Position numbers and translations under genes: made by a program
NCBI RefSeq assembly: GCF_938039245.1
Contig: NZ_CALHVN010000004.1
Location: forward strand, 1 to 13,648
Direction: 5' to 3'
DNA length: 13,648 bases
Source of the DNA: an uncultured Campylobacter sp.
GTDB lineage: Bacteria; Campylobacterota; Campylobacteria; Campylobacterales; Campylobacteraceae
Notes under the pieces: model-generated
Seen by the model: only the letters and a program-made list of their open reading frames with translations
Told to the model about the DNA's origin: nothing
Database searches by the model: none
Part shown: positions 1-5,752 of the stretch, piece after piece
How positions within the stretch are numbered: position 1 is the stretch's first letter
Layout: every line of letters begins with the position of its first letter

Positions 1-470
1 CTATTTTGAGGTATGCCGTAGTCTTTCGTGTTGAGAATTTGGGCGTGGCAGTGATAGCCTAGCCCGCGCAAAGCGTCCGTAAATCTTTGATAGCTTTTGC
101 CGCCGTCGATTGACAAAAAACCTTTGACGTTTTCGTAGATGAAAACGCTGGGGCGAGCTTCGCTAACGATACGGTAAAATTGCCATATCAAGTTGCCTCT
201 CTCGCCGTCCTCGCCTGCGCGTTGCCCTGCTATTGAAAAGTCTTGACAAGGGCTGCCGCCTACCAAAATATCTATTTGCCCGGCGTAAGCTCTAGCGTCA
301 AGATCGCAAACGTCCTCGTAAAAAACTGCCGGGACTTCGTGATTGGCCAGGTAGCTTTGGCGCGCAAATTTGTCTATCTCGCAGGCAAATACCGTCTCTA
401 CTTCGTCAAATACTTCGCGAGCGGCAAACTCGGGCGCGCCAATGCCTGAAAAGAGAGTGGCGAGGGTCAT
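1..470 (-). CDS. C5-cytosine DNA methyltransferase, N-terminal 156 residues (cut by window edge)
   Basis: The open frame runs off the left edge. It starts at an ATG at 470-468 and reads MTLATLFSGIGAPEFAAREV, giving C5-methyltransferase motif I (FSGIGAPEFA, residues 7-16). Further on are motif IV with the catalytic cysteine (GGSPCQDFS, Cys75), motif VI (ENVKG, 113-117) and motif VIII (QILNTKDYGIPQN, 144-156). The order and spacing are those of Dcm/HhaI-like enzymes, which transfer a methyl group from SAM to C5 of cytosine. The target-recognition domain lies outside the window, so specificity cannot be stated. An AAAGG Shine-Dalgarno lies about 8 nt upstream, within the previous gene, whose stop overlaps this start as ATGA, so the two are co-transcribed. 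No restriction enzyme gene is visible beside it. Expression from a repressor-controlled leftward promoter suggests modification of phage DNA during lytic growth (inference). Confidence 0.93.
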   Translation of the reverse strand, partial: MTLATLFSGIGAPEFAAREVFDEVETVFACEIDKFARQSYLANHEVPAVFYEDVCDLDARAYAGQIDILVGGSPCQDFSIAGQRAGEDGERGNLIWQFYRIVSEARPSVFIYENVKGFLSIDGGKSYQRFTDALRGLGYHCHAQILNTKDYGIPQN

Positions 471-703
471 TTTTTAGCCTTTTTGAGTTGTTTGGCTTCT
501 TGCTCGGATAGCCAAAGGCGGATGTTTTTCCACGCCTCATAAGGGACGCCTACCTCGTAAAAACAAGCCGTCATAGCCTCGTAATTAGGCTTCATTCTAG
601 GATTTAGTCTCAAAATTTGCTTCACAGTGTCAAACATGTAAAATCTAAGCAAAACAAGTTTTATCGCCGTGTATATTTCTTTTTGTATTTTTGTCAATTT
701 CAT
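467..703 (-). CDS. Small protein of unknown function (78 aa), first gene of the leftward operon
   Basis: From the ATG at 703-701 the protein begins MKLTKIQKEIYTAIKLVLLR and ends in a lysine-rich stretch (KQLKKAKK). No family is recognised. It is basic, probably helical, and shows no signal peptide or membrane segment. An upstream in-frame GTG at 727 would add eight residues, but that codon lies inside the operator and promoter repeat at 707-732, so the ATG is preferred. Neither start has a recognisable Shine-Dalgarno. The predicted -10 at 715-720 puts the transcription start only a few bases before this ATG, so the mRNA may be almost leaderless. The stop overlaps the start of the C5-methyltransferase by ATGA. 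Co-expression suggests a partner or accessory role, but this is only context. Confidence 0.7.
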   Translation of the reverse strand: MKLTKIQKEIYTAIKLVLLRFYMFDTVKQILRLNPRMKPNYEAMTACFYEVGVPYEAWKNIRLWLSEQEAKQLKKAKK

Positions 704-706
704 AGT

Positions 707-731
707 GTTAGTGTATAATAATTCCACTTAA
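707..731. promoter_or_regulatory. Operator O3 (leftward lytic promoter)
   Basis: Half-site GTTAGTGTA (707-715), 7-nt AT spacer, half-site TCCACTTAA (723-731). Compared with the perfect site at 788-812 it matches 7 of 9 and 6 of 9 bases and keeps the core AGTGnA-N7-TnCACT. Its centre (719) lies on the putative -10 of the leftward promoter, so a bound repressor would block that promoter. Binding is inferred, not shown. Confidence 0.65.
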
Positions 732-732
732 A
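710..732 (-). repeat. 23-bp promoter/operator repeat, left copy (inverted relative to 4826-4848)
   Basis: The minus strand of 710-732 is identical over 23 bp to the plus strand of 4826-4848. Key elements in order are TTTAAGTGGA, ATTATTATA and CACT. Each copy contains one operator half-site and a TATTAT -10, so the repeat looks like a duplicated lytic promoter core. Confidence 0.9.
715..720 (-). promoter_or_regulatory. Leftward promoter -10 (TATTAT)
   Basis: On the minus strand the hexamer TATTAT sits in the middle of operator O3. The same hexamer in the same 23-bp context occurs on the plus strand at 4838-4843. No clear -35 is visible, which is normal for Campylobacter sigma-70 promoters. 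It would drive the small gene at 467-703 and the C5-methyltransferase. Confidence 0.5.
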
Positions 733-741
733 ATAATTTTA

Positions 742-766
742 AATAGTGGATTTTATCTACGCTAAT
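742..766. promoter_or_regulatory. Operator O2
   Basis: Half-site AATAGTGGA (742-750) is identical to the left half of the perfect operator at 788-812. After a 7-nt spacer the right half TACGCTAAT (758-766) matches 6 of 9 bases of TCCACTATT. Its centre is 35 bp from O3 and 46 bp from O1. Its position between the two divergent transcription units would let it control either one. Confidence 0.6.
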
Positions 767-784
767 ATTCTTTAATAATTGTTA

Positions 785-790
785 TATAAT
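785..790 (+). promoter_or_regulatory. Repressor promoter -10 (TATAAT)
   Basis: A perfect TATAAT preceded by TTGTTA lies 34 nt before the repressor ATG and overlaps operator O1 by three bases. A good Shine-Dalgarno AGGAGA (813-818) follows, 5 nt before the ATG. This promoter probably also drives the cargo genes downstream of the repressor, since all lie on the same strand with short gaps. Confidence 0.65.
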
Positions 791-812
791 AGTGGAGTAT
801 TAATCCACTATT
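788..812. promoter_or_regulatory. Operator O1, perfect 9-bp inverted repeat before the repressor gene
   Basis: AATAGTGGA (788-796) and TCCACTATT (804-812) are perfect reverse complements separated by 7 nt. The site overlaps the end of the TATAAT -10 (785-790) and the probable transcription start of the repressor gene, the usual arrangement for autorepression. Confidence 0.78.
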
Positions 813-823
813 AGGAGATAAAA

Positions 824-1513
824 ATGGCTGACGTTTTTAATTATTTGTTAGTAAAGCAAGCACTAAAAGAACGCGGAGCGACTTATCAGGATTTGGCAGA
901 TTTTTTAACTGACAAGGGAATGGTAACTGTATTAGACACAGTAAAAACGTGGTTTAGAAACGATGAAAAAAGGCGCTCTGCGCCTGAGCTTCCAAGGATT
1001 AAGTTAATAGCCGAATATCTCAAAAAGAGCTTTGACGAAATAATGATCGGGTATTCGACAAGCACCCTTAAACAAACCCCCCTTAGGCGCGTGCCCATCG
1101 TTGGCTCTGCCAGCTGCGGAGTACCAGAGCTAAACGCCTACCAAGACGTTGATACATACACCTATTGCCCCGCCGACGAGTGGAACGAGGAGATGTACTC
1201 GGTTATCGCAAACGGTAGTAGTATGGAGCCTGATATTGAGGAGGGCGACGAGCTTTTATGTGATCCCAAAGCAACCGTTATGGACGGCGACATAGTTCAT
1301 TACAGTATCGACGGCGAAGGGGCTGTTAAAGTTTATGCCGTGATACCGTTAAAAAATAAATTTTGCTTCATCCCGATAAACGATAAATTCCCGACTAAAG
1401 AATTTGACGATACCCCGGAAACTAGAGAAAAATTACGAATAGTTAAGGTTATAAAATTTAATCGTTCATTAGAGAATGGACGCAAGGCGAGGCTTAGAGG
1501 GCTAGGATTTTAG
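824..1513 (+). CDS. Phage repressor, HTH plus LexA-like S24 peptidase domain
   Basis: This is a 229-residue repressor of the CI/LexA type. The N-terminal part (about residues 5-75) looks like an XRE-type helix-turn-helix, with the putative recognition region around YQDLADFL and VLDTVKTWFR (21-45). The C-terminal S24 domain shows a cleavage site Cys98-Gly99 in GSASCGVPE, nucleophile Ser133 in NGSSMEPD and general-base Lys169 in GEGAVKVYA. These are the self-cleavage elements of LexA/CI proteins, so RecA-stimulated autocleavage on DNA damage is expected. The ATG has a strong AGGAGA Shine-Dalgarno and lies just after operator O1. It probably holds the lysogenic state by binding the five operators at 707-812 and 4791-4851 (inference from position). 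Cargo genes follow on the same strand after 56 bp. Confidence 0.92.
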   Translation: MADVFNYLLVKQALKERGATYQDLADFLTDKGMVTVLDTVKTWFRNDEKRRSAPELPRIKLIAEYLKKSFDEIMIGYSTSTLKQTPLRRVPIVGSASCGVPELNAYQDVDTYTYCPADEWNEEMYSVIANGSSMEPDIEEGDELLCDPKATVMDGDIVHYSIDGEGAVKVYAVIPLKNKFCFIPINDKFPTKEFDDTPETREKLRIVKVIKFNRSLENGRKARLRGLGF

Positions 1514-1569
1514 GCCGCGTCGTCGGTAGCTACTCCATAAATTCAAAGAGGTTTTAGAAAGGATAGATA

Positions 1570-3258
1570 GTGAATGAAAATGAAAAAGATATGCGCATTT
1601 TTATAAAGAAAATAACAATACATGATTTTAGAGCTTTTTCCGGTAAAAACCCGGATGGTAGCTCTAAGATATACGAAATCGAACTTGGCGAACATATAAC
1701 TTGCATATCCGGACATAACGGAATAGGCAAATCTACCATTTTGGCTATGCTTAGCAATTGTGGCGAACTTAAAAAACGAGATGGAATTTTGCTAAATGGA
1801 GATCAATTTTCGGGTGAATATAGTTCAATTATAAAATATGATAAAGAATATGATACTACAGGAGAAAAATGTAGTATATTTTTTAGAACGCCAGACAATA
1901 CGACGGATACATCAGGCTTTAGACTTCCAAAAATACTTAATTTTAGAGCTGCCGTCCAGCAGGATGGAACTAGGTATAGGTTGCTACCCAAAAAAACAGA
2001 AGAAAGACAAACTGAAAGTAAAATAGAGTGGCCAACTTATTATTTGGGCCTTTCAAGACTATACCCTATCGGAGAATCCGAAAATGTAGATATAAGCGGA
2101 TTAAGAATTGATACTACAATTAAAGAAGAAATGTTTAGGGCATACTCTCATATTTTAAATGCCAATATTGCCGACAACATAGACTCAAGCTTTATAAGTC
2201 CGTCTGATGCCAAGAAAAAAAAGGGTGTTGGAATAAAAACGGATAAATACGGAGTATTATCTAATTCGTCCGGGCAGGATAATTTGGGACAAATTTTAAT
2301 GACAGTATTTTCGTTTCAGAATCTAAAAAATACTCTAGCAAAAAAAGAAAATTACTGGTATGACGGCGGGATCTTACTTATAGACGAGATAGATGCTGCA
2401 TTACACCCAGCTGCCCAAAATAAGCTCTTTGGGTTTTTATATAAAAAATCTCAAGAGTTAAACCTACAAATAGTCTTCACTACCCATAGCTTAAGTCTTT
2501 TAGAGTATATAACAAAAGCGCACACCCTAAATACACACAATAAATCTCTGGTCGTTCAGTATCTTACAAGCGGAAGGGGCGATGTTGAAATTTTAAAAAA
2601 CCCAACGATAGAAAGAATTCGTCGCGATTTGCTAATGTTAACCGGCGAAACAAAAGAGAACCCAAAAATAGATATACTTACGGAAGATGATGTCGGAAGA
2701 TGGTTTTTAGAAAAGATTATCGATCAGTCTATCCCGGGCATAAAGCTAAATTTTATAGACTGCACCTTTGGTTGCGGAGAGATAGCAAAGCTAGTTAGCG
2801 GTAGTAAAATTTTTAATAATATTATCGTGGTTTTAGACCCTGATATTTCAAGCCAACAAAGCAGGCAAGACGTAGAAAATAACTTAAAAAAAGGCAATGG
2901 TTATTGGGCATTGAAAAATCCGGTAGAGCGCGACGGTAGATGTATTTTTGCTCTACCCGGCGATAAACCTATCGAAACTATGCTATGGGAATACGTCAAC
3001 GCTTCGCCAGAAAATCATGAAATGTATTTTGATCAAGCATTAGAAGAAGAAGGAATTTATAAAAGAAATTTAATTGATGAACAAATAAACAAGTTAACAA
3101 AACAAAAAGAATGGTTTTACAAGAATAAATATATAATGGATACCGTGCTTTGTTATTGGATTGACGATAATAAAGATATTATTAATGACTTTATTAAGAA
3201 TTTTAAGTGCGAATATAATAAAATAGCCAGAAAAATAGGCATAGATAAAATACAATAA
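1570..3258 (+). CDS. OLD-like ATPase with TOPRIM-like C-terminal domain (candidate phage-defence nuclease)
   Basis: A 562-residue protein. The ABC/SMC-type ATPase half has Walker A GHNGIGKST (48-56), a signature-like segment SNSSGQDN (231-238), Walker B ILLIDEID (268-275) and an H-loop TTHS (304-307). The C-terminal half has a TOPRIM-like acidic residue in ILTEDD (Glu372) and DPD (423-425), followed by LPGDKPIE and LWEYV. The architecture is that of the OLD family (P2 Old, GajA), whose members couple ATPase to metal-dependent DNA cleavage and act in phage defence. Nuclease activity here is inferred. The GTG start is chosen because AAAGGA lies 6 nt upstream; the next in-frame ATG is residue 8. 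The gene is visibly more AT-rich and richer in ATA codons than the later operon, suggesting separate acquisition. It is followed after 11 bp by an adenine methyltransferase, its likely partner. Confidence 0.85.
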   Translation: MNENEKDMRIFIKKITIHDFRAFSGKNPDGSSKIYEIELGEHITCISGHNGIGKSTILAMLSNCGELKKRDGILLNGDQFSGEYSSIIKYDKEYDTTGEKCSIFFRTPDNTTDTSGFRLPKILNFRAAVQQDGTRYRLLPKKTEERQTESKIEWPTYYLGLSRLYPIGESENVDISGLRIDTTIKEEMFRAYSHILNANIADNIDSSFISPSDAKKKKGVGIKTDKYGVLSNSSGQDNLGQILMTVFSFQNLKNTLAKKENYWYDGGILLIDEIDAALHPAAQNKLFGFLYKKSQELNLQIVFTTHSLSLLEYITKAHTLNTHNKSLVVQYLTSGRGDVEILKNPTIERIRRDLLMLTGETKENPKIDILTEDDVGRWFLEKIIDQSIPGIKLNFIDCTFGCGEIAKLVSGSKIFNNIIVVLDPDISSQQSRQDVENNLKKGNGYWALKNPVERDGRCIFALPGDKPIETMLWEYVNASPENHEMYFDQALEEEGIYKRNLIDEQINKLTKQKEWFYKNKYIMDTVLCYWIDDNKDIINDFIKNFKCEYNKIARKIGIDKIQ

Positions 3259-3269
3259 CCGAGGTAAAA

Positions 3270-4142
3270 ATGCCGACAACGCTGTCTCCCCTCCGCTATC
3301 CGGGCGGAAAAAGCAAACTAGCCGACTTCGTGGATAATACCATAAAGCTAAACGGTATAGAAAAACCTATTTATTGTGAACCTTTTTGCGGCGGCGCGGG
3401 CGTGGCCATAGATTTATTGCTAAAAAATAAAGTAGATAAAATCATCTTAAACGACTATGATATAGGCATTTATTCTTTTTGGAAAGCCGTATTAGATGAT
3501 ACTGAAAGGCTTGTCCAAAAAATAGTTTCTACCAAAATAACAATACAAGACAGAAATAACCAGCGACAAATTTATGATGAACTATCAAAAAAAAGGGAGT
3601 ATAACCTAGACCTTGCGCTTGCTACGCTGTTTTTAAATAGAACAAGCGTGTCGGGCATCATAAGGGGCGGAGTTATAGGGGGAAAAGACCAAAAGGGCAA
3701 ATATAAGATCGGCGATAGATTTAATAAAGAAAAGATTTTAGAAAAAATAAATCGTATAGCCGCCCTCAAAGATAAAATAGAATTATTTAATCTTGATTGT
3801 AGCGAACTTATAAATACTTATCTGAAAAACTATACCGATAAAAATAACTTATTTATATTCTTTGACCCACCGTATTATAAACAAGGTAAAAACTTATATA
3901 CTAATTTTTTTACCCACCAAGATCACGAAAATTTGGGCTTGGCCATAAAAAATATGGATGAGTATTTTTGGATATTAACATACGATCATGCCCCTGAAAT
4001 ATTGGAGATATATAAAAAAAACAACCCTAAAAAATATATGCTTCAATATTCGGCCAACATCAAAACTATGTCCACAGAGTTGTTTTTTTGTAGTCCAAGA
4101 ACAATAGTCGAATCTTTTGGGAAAGTAGAGTTTGAAGAATAA
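3270..4142 (+). CDS. D12-class N6-adenine DNA methyltransferase (Dam-like)
   Basis: A 290-residue enzyme with the conserved N-terminal RYPGGKSKL (9-17), SAM-binding motif I EPFCGGAGVA (37-46), the family segment FLNRTSVSGI (121-130) and catalytic motif IV DPPY (199-202). Order and length match D12-class (Dam, DpnM) enzymes that methylate N6 of adenine in a short DNA site; the site itself cannot be read from sequence. The ATG follows GAGGTAAAA and lies 11 bp after the ATPase gene, so the two are almost certainly co-translated. A methyltransferase beside a nuclease-ATPase suggests self/non-self discrimination, in which host and prophage DNA is methylated and unmodified invading DNA attacked, but no experiment is implied. 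AT-rich like the ATPase. The thermonuclease start overlaps its 3' end. Confidence 0.93.
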   Translation: MPTTLSPLRYPGGKSKLADFVDNTIKLNGIEKPIYCEPFCGGAGVAIDLLLKNKVDKIILNDYDIGIYSFWKAVLDDTERLVQKIVSTKITIQDRNNQRQIYDELSKKREYNLDLALATLFLNRTSVSGIIRGGVIGGKDQKGKYKIGDRFNKEKILEKINRIAALKDKIELFNLDCSELINTYLKNYTDKNNLFIFFDPPYYKQGKNLYTNFFTHQDHENLGLAIKNMDEYFWILTYDHAPEILEIYKKNNPKKYMLQYSANIKTMSTELFFCSPRTIVESFGKVEFEE

Positions 4143-4575
4143 AGTAGTTTCTTTTGCTATATTATTACCGTTATATCTCTTTGCCCTCTCGGGCAAAGTC
4201 GTCTCTATTCACGACGGCGATACGATCACAATACTTCAAGGCAAACAACAGGTCAAGGTTAGATTATTCGGCATTGACGCGCCCGAATTGAAACAACCCT
4301 ACGGCAAAAAGTCAAAGCAGTTTTTAGCAAATTTGATAGCGGGCGAAGTCGTAGAGGTCGATGAAAACGGCAAAGATAGATACAAGCGCACGATCGGCAC
4401 GATCTATTTAAACAACACCGACATAAACGCCCAAATGGTAGAAAACGGCTACGCGTGGGCGTATCGCAATTTTTCAAAGAAATACACCCCGCAAGAGAGC
4501 AAGGCAAAGTCTCAAAAGCTCGGGCTTTGGCGAGATAAAGAGCCTATCCCGCCGTGGGAGTGGAGAAAGCGCTAG
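4132..4575 (+). CDS. Exported thermonuclease (SNase/TNase family)
   Basis: A 147-residue staphylococcal-nuclease-like enzyme (metal-dependent phosphodiesterase for DNA/RNA). The start is a TTG at 4132, overlapping the methyltransferase by 11 bp; no ATG lies early enough to include the signal sequence. Residues 1-20 (MKNKVVSFAILLPLYLFALS) form a signal peptide. The mature part has HDGDT (27-31), VRLFGIDAPE (43-52; Arg44, Asp49, Glu52) and DRYKR (82-86; Arg86), which match the Asp21/Arg35/Asp40/Glu43/Arg87 set of the family, and it ends with the common PPWEWRK. It should act in the periplasm or outside the cell. Prophage-borne DNases of C. jejuni CJIE elements are known to inhibit natural transformation; this unrelated nuclease may do likewise (inference). 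It is the last gene behind the repressor. Confidence 0.92.
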   Translation: MKNKVVSFAILLPLYLFALSGKVVSIHDGDTITILQGKQQVKVRLFGIDAPELKQPYGKKSKQFLANLIAGEVVEVDENGKDRYKRTIGTIYLNNTDINAQMVENGYAWAYRNFSKKYTPQESKAKSQKLGLWRDKEPIPPWEWRKR

Positions 4576-4577
4576 TA

Positions 4578-4748
4578 TTACCTCTCTACATTTAGCTTTT
4601 CGGCAATCGCCTTTATCGTTTTTTCTGTGTAGTTTGCGGAATTTGCAACATTATCATCAATATTTCTATTAATTTCTATAATCTTATCTGCTTTTAGATA
4701 AAGCAAAACTAACATCACTACGACAAACAATCTATACACCCATACCAT
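4578..4748 (-). CDS. Small single-pass membrane protein (56 aa), unknown function
   Basis: An unlisted short frame: ATG at 4748-4746, stop TAA at 4580-4578. It begins MVWVYRLFVVVMLVLLYLK, a single hydrophobic segment (about residues 4-18), followed by a polar helical tail (KADKIIEINRN ... KLNVER). Shine-Dalgarno AAGAGG lies 6 nt upstream and a perfect TATAAT -10 on the same strand at 4773-4768, giving an independent promoter. It converges on the thermonuclease gene with only two bases between stops. Operator O5 (4791-4815) sits where the -35/UP region would be, so the repressor may influence it. No family is recognised. Small membrane proteins near phage immunity regions are often exclusion or regulatory factors, but that is only context. 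Confidence 0.7.
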   Translation of the reverse strand: MVWVYRLFVVVMLVLLYLKADKIIEINRNIDDNVANSANYTEKTIKAIAEKLNVER

Positions 4749-4767
4749 GTTCTACCTCTTTTTAGAA

Positions 4768-4773
4768 ATTATA
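4768..4773 (-). promoter_or_regulatory. Promoter -10 (TATAAT) for the small membrane protein
   Basis: Minus-strand TATAAT, preceded by TTTTTATGA, 19 nt before the ATG at 4748. It is divergent from the rightward lytic promoter at 4838-4843, with both operators of this region between them. Confidence 0.5.
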
Positions 4774-4790
4774 TCATAAAAATATTTTTT

Positions 4791-4815
4791 AAAAGTGCAT
4801 TATATATCCACTTTT
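4791..4815. promoter_or_regulatory. Operator O5
   Basis: Half-site AAAAGTGCA (4791-4799; 7 of 9 matches to O1), spacer TTATATA, half-site TCCACTTTT (4807-4815; 8 of 9 matches). It has the same 25-bp architecture as O1-O3. Its centre lies 36 bp from O4, nearly the same as the 35 bp between O2 and O3. Confidence 0.65.
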
Positions 4816-4825
4816 TTAAGTTGTG

Positions 4826-4848
4826 TTTAAGTGGAATTATTATACACT
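4826..4848 (+). repeat. 23-bp promoter/operator repeat, right copy
   Basis: Exact inverted copy of 710-732, about 4.1 kb away. Identity stops at both ends (G versus T before it, T versus A after it), so only the promoter/operator core is shared. Confidence 0.9.
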
Positions 4849-4851
4849 TCA
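4827..4851. promoter_or_regulatory. Operator O4 (rightward lytic promoter)
   Basis: Half-site TTAAGTGGA (4827-4835), spacer ATTATTA, half-site TACACTTCA (4843-4851). It keeps the core AGTGnA-N7-TnCACT and is the inverted counterpart of O3. The putative -10 TATTAT (4838-4843) lies at its centre. Confidence 0.65.
4838..4843 (+). promoter_or_regulatory. Rightward lytic promoter -10 (TATTAT)
   Basis: The hexamer lies inside the 23-bp segment shared with the leftward promoter and is centred in operator O4. It would drive the long operon from 5113 onward, with an untranslated leader of roughly 260 nt. Confidence 0.5.
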
Positions 4852-5112
4852 CTTATCCAAACGGACAAGGCGACCCACGCCGAGGTTACGTAACCTAAAG
4901 CTACGGGTTAGCGCACTAGGGAAGCGATATTGCCCTAGCCAGATCAGCCCTGATCGCGCGTGTATATCAGAGCTTGAAAAATCCACGCAAAACTTCAATT
5001 CGTATCTTAACGCAAGTCCCGCACACTCACGCATTAATCTCCTAAAGGTAAAAATTTGGTTTAACACAACTCGCGGGGCTTGTTTTAGGATATTTTGAAA
5101 AAAGGATAAGCA
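4850..5112 (+). other. Hairpin-rich untranslated leader of the rightward operon
   Basis: There is no convincing gene here. Between 4869 and 4955 five self-complementary units follow each other: GGCG/CGCC (4869-4872 with 4878-4881), palindrome GGTTACGTAACC (4884-4895), GCTA/TAGC (4900-4903 with 4909-4912), CTAGGG/CCCTAG (4916-4921 with 4933-4938) and GATCAG/CTGATC (4942-4947 with 4950-4955). A sixth, looser pairing is GCGTG/CACGC (4958-4962 with 4984-4988). The leader ends with AAAAAAGGATAAGCA before the ATG at 5113. It could be a structured RNA (antitermination or attenuation element) or a protein-binding or origin DNA. A plus-strand frame here starts inside the operator and looks non-coding. 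Confidence 0.5.
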
Positions 5113-5742
5113 ATGAACAAATTTAAAAAATACTGCCCTAACGTATGGGTAGCAGAATGCGACGAAAAGCACGACAAAGGCGAGGTTATTACTCTTGAAA
5201 CACAATACGGTAAAGAAGTAGAGTGCGAAGTCTATAACCTAGTAGCAGAAAAAAGCGACAAATTTTATTACTCGGTCGTGAGGCTAGAGGAAAACTATGC
5301 GGCAAGAAAAGCCGAAAAATACAGAAATTCGCAAGCGGCGCACGCGAAAAAGAGCTTTGAGTGGTATCAAAAAAGCCAAGAAGGGGCGGAGTTTTTAAGG
5401 CTTGCCGAACCGATAAAGGTCGGACATCACAGCGAGCATAGGCACAGAGCGCTAATTGAGCGCAACTGGAATAGGATGGGCAATAGCGTAAAAGAGCAAG
5501 AAATCGCCGACGAAAGAGCGCGTAAGGCCGAGTATTGGGAAGCTAAAGCTGAGGAGATTAACCTATCAATGCCCGAAAGCCTAGAATATTTCGCGGCACA
5601 GCTAGAAAAAGCCAAAGCGCGCCAAAAGGGACTAAAAGACGGCACGATAAGACGCGAGCATAGTTATAGCCTAACTTATGCAACAAAAGCAGTTAAAGAG
5701 CTAACGCAAAAATTAGAAATAGCCCAAAAATTATGGGCTTAA
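5113..5742 (+). CDS. DUF3560-family protein
   Basis: A 209-residue protein, first gene of the long rightward operon, with Shine-Dalgarno AAAGGATA before the ATG. Residues about 60-150 carry the DUF3560 pattern: a charged helical stretch, then LAEPIKVGHHSEHRHRALIE (97-116) and a following RMGNSVKEQE. The VGHHSExRHR core is the hallmark of this family, which occurs widely on phages, plasmids and mobile islands but has no established biochemical function. The His-rich core might bind a metal or nucleotide; this is speculation. The C-terminal part (about 125-205) is Lys/Glu/Ala-rich and probably helical or coiled-coil. A 145-bp structured gap follows before the next gene. Confidence 0.75.
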   Translation: MNKFKKYCPNVWVAECDEKHDKGEVITLETQYGKEVECEVYNLVAEKSDKFYYSVVRLEENYAARKAEKYRNSQAAHAKKSFEWYQKSQEGAEFLRLAEPIKVGHHSEHRHRALIERNWNRMGNSVKEQEIADERARKAEYWEAKAEEINLSMPESLEYFAAQLEKAKARQKGLKDGTIRREHSYSLTYATKAVKELTQKLEIAQKLWA

Positions 5743-5752
5743 ACTTTAATGG

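Noticed and set aside
243..449. Plus-strand frame inside the C5-methyltransferase
   Set aside because: The minus strand carries clear methyltransferase motifs through the same bases; this frame is a shadow.
4559..4564. AGTGGA within the thermonuclease 3' end as an operator half-site
   Set aside because: No matching right half at the required spacing and it lies in conserved coding sequence (PWEWRK).
4823..5098. Plus-strand frame of 91 codons in the early leader
   Set aside because: It begins with GTG inside operator O4/promoter sequence, has no Shine-Dalgarno, an unnatural Arg/Ser/Thr-rich composition, and overlaps the hairpin array.
4849..5205. Minus-strand frame of 118 codons opposite the leader and DUF3560 start
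   Set aside because: No ribosome site, overlaps the start of a well-supported gene on the other strand, and its hydrophobic content is explained by AT-rich antisense.
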